Origin: Isoetes taiwanensis
Taxonomy: Eukaryota; Streptophyta; Lycopodiopsida; Isoetales; Isoetaceae
Reading direction: 5' to 3'
Length of the DNA: 64,000 bases
NCBI GenBank assembly: GCA_021234155.1
Contig: JAJEKV010000002.1
Coordinates: 22,522,942 to 22,586,941 of the forward strand
Below the pieces are notes generated by a model. The model had not been told where the DNA came from and searched no databases. It saw only the letters and a program-made list of their open reading frames with translations. This document shows, one piece after another, positions 34,205 through 43,799 of this stretch; positions within the stretch are counted from its first letter, which is position 1; every line of letters begins with the position of its first letter. A program made the position numbers and the translations under genes.

Positions 34205-34745
34205 AAAAGAAAGTGAGTGAGTGAGGTAGTAGTGAGATGGGGGCACTTTCCCCTTGAGAGTGAGGTTGATGAATGAGGTGGGGCGCTTCCCCCTCGAGAG
34301 TGAGGTCGATGAGTGAGGTGGGGCGCTTTCTCTCGGAAAGGGGATGAGTGAGGTGGGGGGCGCTTCCCCTCGAATGGTGAAGAAAGTGAGTGAGTGAGGT
34401 AGTAGTGAGATGGGGGCGCTTCCCCCTCGAGAGTGAGGTCGATGAGTGAGGTGGGGCGCTTCCCCTCGAGAGTGAGGTCGATGAGTGAGGTGGGGCGCTT
34501 CCCCTCGAGCAGGATGAGTGAGGTGGGGGCGCTTCCCCTCGAATGGTGAAGAAAGTGAGTGAGTGAGGCAGTGGGGGTGCTTCCCCCTCGAGAGTGAGGT
34601 CGATGAGTGAGGTGGGGCGCTTCCCCCTCGAGAGTGAGTTCGATGAGTGAGGTGGGGTGCTTCCCCTCGAGCAGGATGAGTGAGGTGGGGGCGCTTCCCC
34701 TCGAACGGCGAGGATGAGTGAGGTGGGGGCGCTTCTCCCATCGCC
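34205..34745 (+). repeat. GC-rich minisatellite, about 40-bp units
   Basis: Tandem units of GATGAGTGAGGTGGGGCGCTTCCCCTCGAGAGTGAGGTC and variants (GAGCAGGATGAG, GAATGGTGAAGAAAGTGAGTGAGTGAGG), with a higher-order period near 180 bp. The 198-codon minus frame over it (P/H/S/R-rich) is an artefact of the repeat. Confidence 0.9.
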
Positions 34746-34928
34746 ATTGAGGGACTTTGCAGCATTAGACTAAGTCCTTAGAGAGGTCCTTAAAAAAGTG
34801 TCCTTAAGAAAATGAACTCCAAAACTCCAACTCCAAAAAAAAAAAAAAACTAACTAACTATACAACTCAAAACGCCAAAAAGAAAAACAAACAAACGACA
34901 AACTCAAAACTCCATTTCCCTTTGTGTC

Positions 34929-35345
34929 TTGTTACTATATAAACTCAAACTCCAATTCTTTTGTGACTTGTTACTACACAAACACAAACTCCACAAACTT
35001 GTCATGTCTATTACAATACAAAAACTTAAACTCCAATTCTCTTTGTTGTTTGTGGCTTGTTACTACATAAACTCAAACTTCCAATTCAACTCCAAGTTTG
35101 TGTTTACAATGTATTCAACTCCAAGTTTGTGTTTACAATGTATTCAAAATCTGAATAAGCAAGTAATCTCATGTCTATTACAATACAAAAACTTAAACTC
35201 CAATTCTCTTTGTTGTTTGTGGCTTGTTAGTACATAAACACAAACTGCCAATTCAACTCCAAGTTTGTGTTTACAATGTATTCAACTCCAAGTTTGTGTT
35301 TACAATGTATTCAAAATTTGAATAAGCAAGTAATCTCATATCTAT
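34929..35345 (+). repeat. Tandem repeat of about 170 bp, AT-rich
   Basis: Units built from TCAACTCCAAGTTTGTGTTTACAATGTATTC, AAAATCTGAATAAGCAAGTAATCTC, TCTATTACAATACAAAAACTTAAACTCC and TTTGTTGTTTGTGGCTTGTTA recur two to three times in the same order (34999-35165, 35170-35345). The 28-base CAACTCCAAG... phrase is itself duplicated in each unit. Confidence 0.85.
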
Positions 35346-35423
35346 TACAAGTTATGTCCATAATCTCTAAAAACTTGATTACATATACAAATAATCAAGT
35401 AATCCCTTATACTAGACACAACC

Positions 35424-36365
35424 TTTTTTTTTTTTTTTTTTTGAAGGACGACAAGCTTTATTCACCAACTAAAAACCAGAACAACATAAAATGCAAAGAC
35501 AGGATTAACCCCAGTGGACAAACCGATCCAACTGAGCACAACCACCTGCCTATGCAAAAGAATGAATCTGAAGGTAAGTATGCCAGATCAGTACTTTCTT
35601 CTCTTGATCAAGAGAAGAACAATTGTAAGCCATAACAATTTTATTTTGCGCCCACTGAAGAACAATCTCATCTGCAGTATCTACGCCCTTAAAGATAAAC
35701 AACCTCCTTCTCTTCGGATTGACCATAAAAGCCGACCACATGCGAGATGAAAAGCTCGTTTCGTAGTTTGGGCCAAGCATCGGGGATAGATAGCAAGCAA
35801 AATTTCTTTGGCTAGATCAAGACGCGTGCCAAATAGGGTCAACAACCAAGACCATGCTGCCAAGCCGCCAGCTCACACAAGAAAAAACAATGCTCAATAC
35901 TCTCAACCCTTCTTTGACATAAAGGAATGAGCTTTGAAACCGATTATCCATTTTATGGACTAACTTTGTTGACTCTCGAGGCATCTATGGATCACTTGCC
36001 ACCATAGAACTACTACTTTGGGATGAAGCGGCTTATCCCATACCCATATCAAACACTTTTCCATTGTGGGGTGAGGGACACGAAGATGCCACCTATTAGA
36101 TGGAGGCAGGATTTCAGAATGCACAAGCAATTTATACACAGAAGACACAAACTGCCCTGGTTGGATATCCTGATGGCAACCCCATACGACTACCTCAATC
36201 TGTGGACCAGAATCATGTGGAAACAATGCAGCAATATGATTCCAGATTACTCTGTCCCATCTGTACAACAAAAACTTTGTTCTAAATGCTTCCCATGACA
36301 TGAGATGACCAGACTCATACCAAGCTGCAATAGTGCTGATACCAGCTGCTACCCATCGTCATTGA
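35424..36365 (-). mobile_element. 5'-truncated LINE, minus strand
   Basis: Begins on the plus strand with 19 T (35424-35442), the complement of a poly(A) tail preceded by CCTTC. Coding similarity runs to about 36360. The minus strand reads WVAAGISTIAAWYESGHLMSW, RVIWNHIAALFP, then PKVVVLWWQVIHRC of the zf-RVT domain, as in the LINE at 25654-26400, with stops further on. It cuts off the 3' end of the Ulp1-like gene. A target duplication is not evident. Confidence 0.8.
35960..36301 (-). pseudogene. LINE ORF2 C-terminal fragment with start of zf-RVT
   Basis: 113 codons of the LINE polyprotein C-terminus: FRTKFLLYRWDRVIWNHI, then WHLRVPHPTMEKCLIWVWDK and the KVVVLWWQVIHRCLES start of the reverse-transcriptase zinc-binding domain. 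The frame then stops; debris of the same domain continues to about 35560 in other frames (RRVEGLRVLSIVFS-like, RLDLAKEILLAIYPRC). No polymerase or endonuclease is present. A relative of the plus-strand LINE at 25.6-26.4 kb. Confidence 0.7.
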
Positions 36366-37290
36366 GTCTTTGGATGAACAACCACACTTAGAGGCACATT
36401 CTCTTGTGGTGTAAAACATTGGTTTAAATACTGTAACCAATTCTGTATGGCAGCATCTTCCTCCATGATGATTTTAGCAAACATACAAATATACAATCCA
36501 CATGAATAACCATCTGATTGGAGAGGATGAGGGCTAAGATGGCACCACCGCAAATTCTCTTTGAATTGGGCTGCTCGTGGGGAAAGCTTGGCCAAAGCTT
36601 CTATTAGCCTGTTATAAGAGAGGAAAGTCAATTCCTACATAATCAAAATAAGTTTACATTTGAATTCACAAATTGACCACTTGCCTGCTTATAGGTGTCC
36701 AATCATACCTTTGACAACCAAGGCTATCAAAGTGCAATATAACTGGATAAGTGTAATTGCTAGGGGCTAAAAGACCCAATATCATAGCTGTAGTCCAATG
36801 ATTCGTATGGCACATAGGAATAATCAAACATGCACAATGGTCCATATCCAATCCCAGCAACAATTTGGATATAACAAGTTTTTTTTTCATTTTTATATAT
36901 CCATATGTTAGTGCATGACATATGTATACTTGTTTTCTTCGTTCCTCATCCAAATGTACCCACTCATTTCTAAGCAAAACACACCATGCTATAAAAAGGT
37001 CACAATAGAAAGTACAATCCTGGGTATACAACAATTTACCTCATGAACAGATCGATGATCGTATTATTAAGCCACCGTGTCTCATTGTCCAGAATGTCTA
37101 CTTATGTGCTCGTTATAGTGATTGGGTTGGACTCGGTGCAATACACCATGGGTAGAAAGTTGTCAAGCAATTCTACTAGGGATCTGCTCCTCTTCCTCAA
37201 TTTGTTATTAAGGTAAATAATACAATCCAAGGAAACAAATGCAAAATTCACAAAGGGAAATGTAGTTTTAACACATTTAGATTTCAAAGT
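36366..37290 (-). pseudogene. Ulp1/SENP-type cysteine peptidase, broken
   Basis: C48-like peptidase of the kind that cleaves SUMO or related tails and is often carried by plant DNA transposons. Minus-strand order: LDNETRWLNNTIIDLFMR (about 37070), CTFYCDLFIAW, then the catalytic His in TNHWTTAM (about 36800), Asp in ILHFDSLG (about 36728), and Gln/Cys in LQSDGYSCGLYICMF (Cys at about 36502). So all four active-site residues are present. A 46-nt stretch with CAA|GTGGTC and ATGTAG|GAA ends (36635-36680) fits a very short intron that joins the two main frames. A TAA near 37100 and a frame change near 37045 break the upstream part, and the LINE truncates the C-terminus. Confidence 0.75.
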
Positions 37291-37381
37291 AGATTTCAGA
37301 TATCTTACACAATGTTTTGTAACAAATTAGATCTAAAATAATTTATAGATTCTAGTAATAATCAAATCTTGTTCTTCTTCT

Positions 37382-38299
37382 TCATATAGCCACAATAAAC
37401 TTTTCAGAGATATCATCCAACCAATTTTCTATTGGATGATGTTGTACATATGTAGCAACACTATCAGCAGAAGAAAGGCCCAACAACCATGGCTTCAAAA
37501 CTTTGGTAAAATAGTCTCGATCACCTTGCTCAGGATTGAAGGTGATAGGAGTGACTATAGTGTGTTGGGCATTTTTGTAACCTTTGTACAGATGGTCATC
37601 AACCAAGAGTGTATTGACCACTTTATATGATCCTGCAAGAGGTTTGTGATTGTACACTTTCTCCAGAATCTTGAAGTTAATATTGATTTTATTAACTTTA
37701 GTGCATGCTCGAGTGAGTTCCTTTAGACCCCACTGGAATATTAATGCACTCCTTATATCTTCTGGAAAGAACTTTTTAGTTATCAGGTTCAAGATGGTAC
37801 CATCGAAATCAGCCCATATTGCAATGTCAAACTGGTTTATACACCAGCCAAGAAACTCGAATAAACCTTTCTTGAATACCACCATCTTTGTTTTGGAAAG
37901 CATCAAAAGTTCTAGTGGTGGATCCACCCTTGGTATGATATTCCTACTAGTTTGCTCGTAGAATTTTCCAAGCACACCATTGAAATCAAAGATCAATAGT
38001 TTTTTAGACAACCTGATTCTCTTGATGGCTGGAGACGATGCACAATCACTTCCAGGTATAATAAGGTCCGTTTTCTTCTCTTTGAACTCTCCATCAGAAT
38101 TGCCAGGTACTAGTAAAAACAACAAGATACAACGGACAAATATTGAGGAATAACGAGACAAAAAAGAAGCTAGGAAAAAAATGAAACCTTTTAACTCAAT
38201 CAATGCAGGTATCTTACTTGGTTGTTTTGTGGATGGTGGTTGAGGTAAAATGCTATTTGACATTACATTGTCATCATCAAATTGTATTTCTTGAGCCAA
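37382..38299 (-). CDS. FCP1/NIF-like HAD phosphatase domain protein
   Basis: The frame encodes an FCP1-homology HAD fold: KKLLIFDFNGVLGKFY (residues about 99-114), FKKGLFEFLGWCINQFDIAIW, FFPEDIRSALIFQW and TLLVDDHLYKGYKNAQHTIV. These proteins usually dephosphorylate Ser/Thr using DxDxT; here the motif is DFNGV, so the second Asp is Asn, and catalysis is doubtful. Residues about 38-63 are hydrophobic because a 78-nt intron (38187-38110, GTTTCA...TTTACTAG) is read through in frame; splicing would remove exactly 26 residues. The frame has no ATG at its start; a further exon (IVSLGIDTSSKLEIET, about 38350-38475) may lie upstream, ending at the TIR element. It is in the same direction as the Ulp1 gene, ending about 95 bp before it, possibly one element-borne module. 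Confidence 0.7.
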   Translation of the reverse strand: MAQEIQFDDDNVMSNSILPQPPSTKQPSKIPALIELKGFIFFLASFLSRYSSIFVRCILLFLLVPGNSDGEFKEKKTDLIIPGSDCASSPAIKRIRLSKKLLIFDFNGVLGKFYEQTSRNIIPRVDPPLELLMLSKTKMVVFKKGLFEFLGWCINQFDIAIWADFDGTILNLITKKFFPEDIRSALIFQWGLKELTRACTKVNKININFKILEKVYNHKPLAGSYKVVNTLLVDDHLYKGYKNAQHTIVTPITFNPEQGDRDYFTKVLKPWLLGLSSADSVATYVQHHPIENWLDDISEKFIVAI

Positions 38300-38485
38300 G
38301 AGAGTTGCTACATATTTAGAGAATTAGTACACTAATTTACTAACTGTAATGGAACAAAAGTGAAGGAAGAATATCTTTGTTTTTTCTAGTAGATATCTCT
38401 TCGACATTTTCGGTTTCGATTTCCAATTTGCTACTTGTATCTATACCTAAAGAAACTATAGCTTCAGTATGAATAATATTAGAAC

Positions 38486-38511
38486 TAAGTCGTATTTAAT
38501 TAAAGTGGGTC
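38486..38511 (+). repeat. Left terminal inverted repeat
   Basis: Pairs with 41640-41665: 25 of 26 positions complementary, including the leading TA. Confidence 0.75.
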
Positions 38512-39098
38512 TCATTCCATTCCCATTTTTTTTGGGAACCCTGTTATTTTACACAAAAAGGAGCACCCCGACCCAAAAACTGTCCATAATTCGAATTTTT
38601 GTCTGTTAGTGTGCATCCAAGCTTTCTTCCAGTTTTCTAAGATACGGAGTCGGGAAGGTAAATCGCACATCTAAAACCAATGAAAATGCTATCTTGCTGT
38701 AAACCAAAGTGGTCCTCTGCCCTGAATTTTTATACATAAATTATTTCACTACATTGTATTTTACAGTGGTTGAAGAGACCATGATGGTCGAGCTATCACA
38801 ACTATTATATCGTTTTCGCACACAGACCACCTACTGGGAAAAAGGTCCGAGGTGTTCTAAGCCACGAAAGCAACTTGAAGATAATAGAAATTTGAACGCA
38901 CTGGCCTGCCCAATGCATGTCACCAACCTCTTTTCGTCCTCTTTCTTCAACGAAAGGCTCTTTCCATAACTCCTTTCTGTTCGCGATCTGGACTGGAAGA
39001 GATAAAATCAAGTTAGAGAAGTGACCCTACAGACAATACAAATAAAAGAAAACAATCAATTCTAAGGGCAATTTATGAAGAAAGCAAGTCTGATCGCC

Positions 39099-39342
39099 TT
39101 TCTCGACTCGCGAGTCGAGAAAAGCAGCTCAGATTGAAAAACGCAGGTCTAAACGTAGCTCAGAGAAAAAATGGGGAATTTTTTTTATTTTATTTTATTT
39201 TTGTTTTTTTGAGGGCCTTTTCTCGACTCGCGAGTCGAGAAAGGCCTCGACTCGCGAGTCGAGAAAGGCTCTTAAAGGGGCCTTGAGGGCCTTTCTCGAC
39301 TCGCGAGTCGAGAAAGGCCCTCAAGGCCCCTTTAAGAGCATT
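39099..39342. repeat. Cluster of perfect palindromes CTCGACTCG|CGAGTCGAG
   Basis: The 18-base palindrome occurs four times: 39102-39119, 39222-39239, 39246-39263 and 39295-39312, most within a longer TTTCTCGACTCG|CGAGTCGAGAAA. The last lies at the centre of a perfect 72-bp palindrome, 39268-39339, whose arms begin GCTCTTAAAGGGGCCTTGAG. Such sequence can extrude cruciforms. Confidence 0.95.
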
Positions 39343-39539
39343 TCTGAGGCTCTCAATGCAAACAAAAAAAAAAAAAGATGAGGGCCTTTCTCCTTCAAGG
39401 CCCCTCTGAGGGCCAGAGTGAAAACATCAATTTGAGCGCTATGCTTCAAAACTAAATAGACCTATGCATTAAATGCCCAAATGCACGTTGAAAAGATTAA
39501 AGCTATTTAAACCTATACATTAAACCATGAAAACCTATC

Positions 39540-39740
39540 AAACCAAATAAATGTATGCAAGTATTGTATACGTATTAGTATTTATATGTATATGTATTGT
39601 ATACGTATACGTATTAGCCTTTTTCTATACGCATTAGTATTGTATACGTATTAGTATTTCTATACGTATTAGTATTGTATACATATGAGTATTTATACGT
39701 ATTGTATACGTATACATATTAGTCTTTTACTATACCTATT
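39540..39740 (+). repeat. TATACGTATTAGT minisatellite
   Basis: Degenerate tandem array of GTATACGTATTAGTATT phrases (more than ten partial copies), followed at 39780-39822 by two copies of ATACCCCGCCTTTTTTT. Confidence 0.85.
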
Positions 39741-40124
39741 AGTATTTTATTTAATAATTGTTCTTTCAACGTCTTTTTCTATACCCCGCCTTTTTTTTTT
39801 ATACCCCGCCTTTTTTTCCCGCCCATGCTTGAAATTTAAATTTTGGTACATACCTTTGGAACTCTTCTTTTGGGTCACCCTGCTTCCGGAATGCTGGAGC
39901 TTCAATACCCGTCAGTGCAATTCTCCATAGCTGAGCTTGAATCATTCAGAATGGCACACAGGTGGGAGCTGGCACACAGGCGGAAGCGGGATTTACAGCT
40001 CTGTTTTTACCGCCGGGATTTACAGCCAAGATACACAGGCAAAAAAAAGCTCTGTTTCTACCTTTTCTCCGCTTCAAGAAATGAGCTTCCCAAACCCAAG
40101 AATGGAAAGCCCTGCCGGATTTAA

Positions 40125-40460
40125 GGCTAAGGCTAATATATTGCCGGATCTGCTCTGCCTCATATATTGCTCTGCTATTCTATTCTATTCTATTCTGCCG
40201 GATATATTGCTCTGTAAGATATACTGCTCTGCTCTGTCGGATATATTGCTCTGCTCTGTCTCATATATTGCTCATATATATGCCGGATCTGCCCTGCTCA
40301 TCGGCCTCATATATTGCCGGATCTACCGTGCTGAAATGGGGAACTTGAAGAAGGATTCGTGCTGAAATGGGGAACTGGAACTGGATCCTGTATGGGTAAG
40401 GCCGAAATCTGATTTTAGGCTTAAATCCGCTTGTATGGGTAAGGCCGAAATATATTTCTC
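40125..40460 (+). repeat. Mixed short tandem repeats
   Basis: Repeats of GCCGGATCTGCTCTG/CATATATTGCTCTG, four ATTCT units (40176-40197), a duplicated GTGCTGAAATGGGGAACT, and two copies of CTTGTATGGGTAAGGCCGAAAT about 46 bases apart (40388-40455). Confidence 0.8.
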
Positions 40461-40646
40461 AGCAGATCTGCTCCTGTTGCATTCCCATTCCGCAGCGACG
40501 ACGTCGGAGCTTCCCTATGCATCAAATCAAATCTCAGGGTCTTACCTTTTTCACCCACCATTTCTTCTTTCTCTGCTGCTTGTTCAGATCCCATTTGCTT
40601 GTTCAGTACTAGCTTCACCCGGGTTATCTCTGCCCCAACAATTTAG

Positions 40647-40832
40647 GGGGCCCAGATACTTGAGGCGATCTGGGCCATACCAAGGGCTAGAAGCGGAGCT
40701 CTTGCCAGCAAATTTTCGCATGGTGATGCGCGCCTCTCCGGCAGAGCCGGTTTTGGCGAAGAGCTCGTTCTGGGGCTTTGCAAGGACCTGCCCGGAAATG
40801 CCAGCCAAAGTTGTTGCTGCCATAGCTGCCAT
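40647..40832 (-). pseudogene. LHCB: Captured LHCB (LHCII chlorophyll a/b-binding) N-terminus
   Basis: From an ATG at 40832 the minus strand encodes 62 residues. These comprise a chloroplast transit peptide ([15 protein letters not shown]...[11 protein letters not shown]), the processing-site region EARITMRK, and the mature N-terminus [14 protein letters not shown], which is diagnostic of light-harvesting complex II proteins. Similarity stops abruptly after LGP, where the first membrane helix region should follow, and unrelated sequence continues to a stop 20 codons later. About 50 bases of likely 5' UTR precede the ATG. No splice donor is at the break, so it is a truncated capture inside the TIR element. 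Confidence 0.85.
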
Positions 40833-41269
40833 TTCGCTCTGTCTTTTCGGGTACGTTGATAAGCTAAGCTCTGCGTTTTGAAATAAGTTAGCATTTGGGT
40901 TTATATAGGAGCTCAAGGAAATCCGGTACAGTGCCAACAATTCTCCTAGCCAATCGTTGCCTTGGTTTAGGATCTTCGGTCGACGCCATGGGTGCCTCAC
41001 TGGAGCAGAGGTGCTTATAGCAGAGGTGCTTATGGCCTTTCGTAGGTTTTTTTTGCTTCCTTTATCCCCCTCCCTTGGGGGATAAATGTAGACGTATGGA
41101 TATTTTACAAAATCGTGCCCATTCTCGCCTCGTGAGGCGAAAAAAAGCTTCTCTTGTTTAATTATTTATTGTGTAATTAATTTAATTAATTATATTATTA
41201 AGCTATTTAATTATATTATTTAATTAATTATATTTATTAATTGTCGAACTGTAGTTTATATTTATTAAT

Positions 41270-41515
41270 TGTCCCCTTTTTGCCCCTCCCCATATCCCAC
41301 CCCTTTTGCCCCTTTGCCCCTACCCATACCCCTTTCCCTAACCCACCCCCTTTGCCCCTACCCATATACCCCAGCCCTTTTGCCCCTATCCCCCTTTGCC
41401 TCTTTGCTCTCCCCTTTCGCCCCTCCTCCCCCATGCCTGCCCTCCCCCTCCCCTTTTGCCCCTCCCCTCCCCTTGCCCTCCTACTCTTCTTTCTCCACCA
41501 TCCCCCTTCATTTTC
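41270..41515. repeat. C-rich low-complexity tract
   Basis: CCCCTTTTGCCCCT/CCCATACCCC repeats near the right end of the TIR element, almost free of G on the plus strand. Long open frames on either strand are artefacts. Confidence 0.8.
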
Positions 41516-41639
41516 TCGGATTGTCGTATGCAAATGTTATTCTTATTTTATCAAGAAAAAATCTAATAATGATTCAATGGCAACTTACTTTTTTTTGCAT
41601 GAGTCCCATTTTCAGTCCGAGTCCCAAAATTCGAGATTT

Positions 41640-41665
41640 GACCCACTTTAATTAAATGCGACTTA
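41640..41665 (-). repeat. Right terminal inverted repeat
   Basis: Complement of 38486-38511 with one mismatch, ending in TA. Confidence 0.75.
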
Positions 41666-41757
41666 ACTATCAAAGGAATAATAAAATTAGTATCTTAAAC
41701 CAACCAAATATGAAATCTTTGACTTCTACTACAAAAAGTGGTTTTTTTTAATGCAAC

Positions 41758-42293
41758 GAAACTTCATGCGTTGACACACCAAACATCCTTGGACAAAACG
41801 TTCAATATCAGTTTTCATGTGTGGCCAATAATACACAGAAACCATTCTTCAAAAAAAAAAAATAATAATACACAGAAACCACATGTTCATAAGTCTTAGA
41901 GAAACCGGGATGTGCAACATATGGTTTCTCATGGGCTTCCCTAATTATAAGAGAACGAGATGGTTTACAATTACTTACACATAAACGATTCTTAAAATAA
42001 AGAAGATTTCCTTGAAGAGAATAATCTTTATAGAGAGAAATCTCGGCTTGACTCCGTTCTTTCCTAGTCAACCTAGAGAAAACCTGCTTAAATTCTGGAT
42101 CATGCTTATAAAGTAATGGAAATTGGCTAGCAAAGTCAGTGGTGACCACTGAAATTGCATTAGCACGAGCTCTTCGACTTAAAGCATCTGCCACTACATT
42201 CTTACTTCCAGGAATGTAAATGATCTCAAAGGGCTGGAAGTTGGCTATGAATGTGAGCCAACTTGCTTGTCGTTTATTCATAACAGGTTGCAT
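41758..42293 (-). pseudogene. Gypsy RNase H end and integrase zinc domain
   Basis: The frame continues pol after an in-frame TAA (42333-42335). It contains ASWLTFIANFQPFEIIYIPG and KNVVADALSRRA (RNase H end), then an integrase HHCC zinc domain: HEKPYVAHPGFSKTYEHV and, after an 18-bp-flanked micro-insertion at 41845-41863, WPHMKTDIERFVQGCLVCQRMK. Gypsy similarity ends at about 41757, where the foreign block starts; the DDE core is missing. Confidence 0.85.
41827..41881 (-). mobile_element. Minimal LINE insertion: 6-base 3' end plus A12
   Basis: An 18-base direct repeat, AATAATACACAGAAACCA (41827-41844 and 41864-41881), flanks only TTCTTC + A12 + T. TTCTTCAAAAA is exactly the 3' terminus of the LINE at 25654-26400, and the long duplication is typical of target-primed reverse transcription. 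It splits the Gypsy integrase zinc domain. Confidence 0.8.
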
Positions 42294-42335
42294 AGAATAA
42301 TAGCGTAAAGCTTGATGGTCAATTTTAACACAAAA

Positions 42336-43793
42336 TTAAGCATTCATTAAGTAATGCTTCCATTTCTGGAGAGCATAAATCATAGCTAGAAATTCTTTAT
42401 CATAAATAGAATAATTAGCTTCTGTGCTAGAAAACTTATGACTTTCATAAGCAATAACTTTTCCTTCTTGCATTAATACAACTCCGATCCCATAATCAGT
42501 TGCATCTGTCATAACATCATAAGGCTTGTGAGGATCTGCAATGGTCAAAATAGGAGCCATTTTTAATGCATTCTTAAGGTTCATAAAGCTTCATTCAGCT
42601 TGTTGAGTCCATCGAAATGGAACATTCTTACGCAACAAATTAGTCAAAGGTGTTGCTTCTAGAGAGAAATTCTTAACAAATTTACGATAAAAACTTGCAA
42701 GACCAAGAAAGGATCTTACATCATGTTGGTTCTTTGGTACATGCCATGTGCGTATTGCCATAACCTTCTGTGGATCAAACGAAATTCCCTGGGCAGAGAT
42801 AAAATGTCCCAAGTATTCAATATGATCTCTAAAGAAGAAACTTTTCTTAGGATTAATAAAATATTCATGTTTTTGCAATAGAGTCAAAACAACTTTTACC
42901 AATTCCTCATATTCTTCTAGGCTCTTAGAATACACAAGAATGTCATCGAGATATACAATAACACCCTTCTGAAGATGGTCTCGAAATAGATCATTCATAG
43001 CTGCCATAAATGTGGCAGGAGCATTAGTTAAACCAAAAGGCATAACCATATATTTATAGTGATCAAAGTGTGTACTAAAGGCCGTCTTATGTTCATGACC
43101 TTCCTTAATCCTTATCTGATGATATCCGCTTTTCAAATCAATCTTAGAAAAATATTTGTTACCTTGAAGACGATCTAAAAGATCATCAATACGTGGCAGC
43201 GGGTGTCGATTCTTGATGGTTATCTTGTTGAGCGCACGATAATCCACACAAAGTCGCATGCTCTTGTCCTTTCTCTTTACCAATAACACAGGTGCACCGT
43301 AAGGACTACGACTTGGGCAGATATAACCTCGCTCAAGAAGATCGGCAAGCTGACACTCGATCTCCAAAGATTCTTGATGCGAGACTCGATATGGAGCTCG
43401 AGATGGAGGAGCGGACCCCGGAGCAATGTCAATCGCATGGTCCACACTCCTTCGTGGAGGTAGCTCCGGACTGGAGTCCTGCATCAGAAAGGTCTTAAAT
43501 TCATGAAGAGGAAATGTAGGTGGAAAGACGGAAAAGTCAACACCCTTCTTAGTTTCCTCATTTTCATATGCTTTATCATGTACAAGTAAGGTAAACAATT
43601 GAGCTTGTTGTTTACGTACCAACTTCTTCACTTGAATGGCCGAGAGTAATGGAGTTGATGGTAAATCATGCTCTCCTTGCAATTTATATCTTTTTCCCTC
43701 CACCTGAAGTTTCATAATGTGTCGTCGAAAGCTGGTGAACGGATCATACTTCGACAACCACTCTTGACCGATGATCATATCAATATGGGTCAA
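42336..43793 (-). pseudogene. Gypsy reverse transcriptase and RNase H
   Basis: Minus-strand frame with one in-frame TGA near 42588. Upstream is the end of the protease domain (DMIIGQEWLSKYDP). The polymerase shows RAPYRVSHQE, LLERGYICPSRSPYGAPVLL, LCVDYRALNKIT, FSKIDLKSGYHQIRI, MPFGLTNAPATF and VIVYLDDILVYS (the YLDD catalytic pair). After RNase H linker signatures SFLGLASFYRKFV, the RNase H proper has DVMTDATDYGIGVVL and KEFLAMIYALQKWKHYL. It makes cDNA of the element in virus-like particles. Stops at 42588 and 42333 inactivate it. Confidence 0.93.
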
Positions 43794-43799
43794 TTCTAT

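Larger units (their letters stand above)
38486..41665. mobile_element. TIR element carrying an LHCB fragment
   Basis: Inverted 26-bp ends: TAAGTCGTATTTAATTAAAG... at 38486-38511 and its complement at 41640-41665, with one mismatch. Both outer ends are TA, fitting a TA target duplication with termini AGTCG...CGACT. Joining the flanks gives continuous sequence, with the left flank being the FCP1-like gene's upstream exon. Inside are palindromic repeats, low-complexity arrays and a captured gene fragment; no transposase is seen, so it is non-autonomous, in the manner of Pack-type elements. Confidence 0.6.
29300..41757. mobile_element. Composite foreign block inside the Gypsy integrase
   Basis: About 12.4 kb with no Gypsy similarity. 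It contains, left to right, a broken transposase-like gene (plus), a SINE, microsatellites and minisatellites, a LINE (minus), Ulp1 peptidase and FCP1-like genes (minus), and a 3.2-kb terminal-inverted-repeat element. The two junctions (about 29300 and 41745-41757) show no matching terminal repeats that I can see. Either one large DNA transposon inserted and then collected others, or the block is a series of insertions plus a deletion. Boundaries are set by where Gypsy coding similarity stops. Confidence 0.6.

Noticed and set aside
34169-34765. 198-codon P/H/S-rich minus frame
   Set aside because: Product of the GC-rich minisatellite units.
35424-36371. ACAACC as target duplication of the minus-strand LINE
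   Set aside because: Only six bases and not positioned exactly at both edges; too short to support.
40435-40881. 148-codon plus-strand frame
   Set aside because: It is antisense to the captured LHCB fragment, which has clear family motifs on the minus strand.
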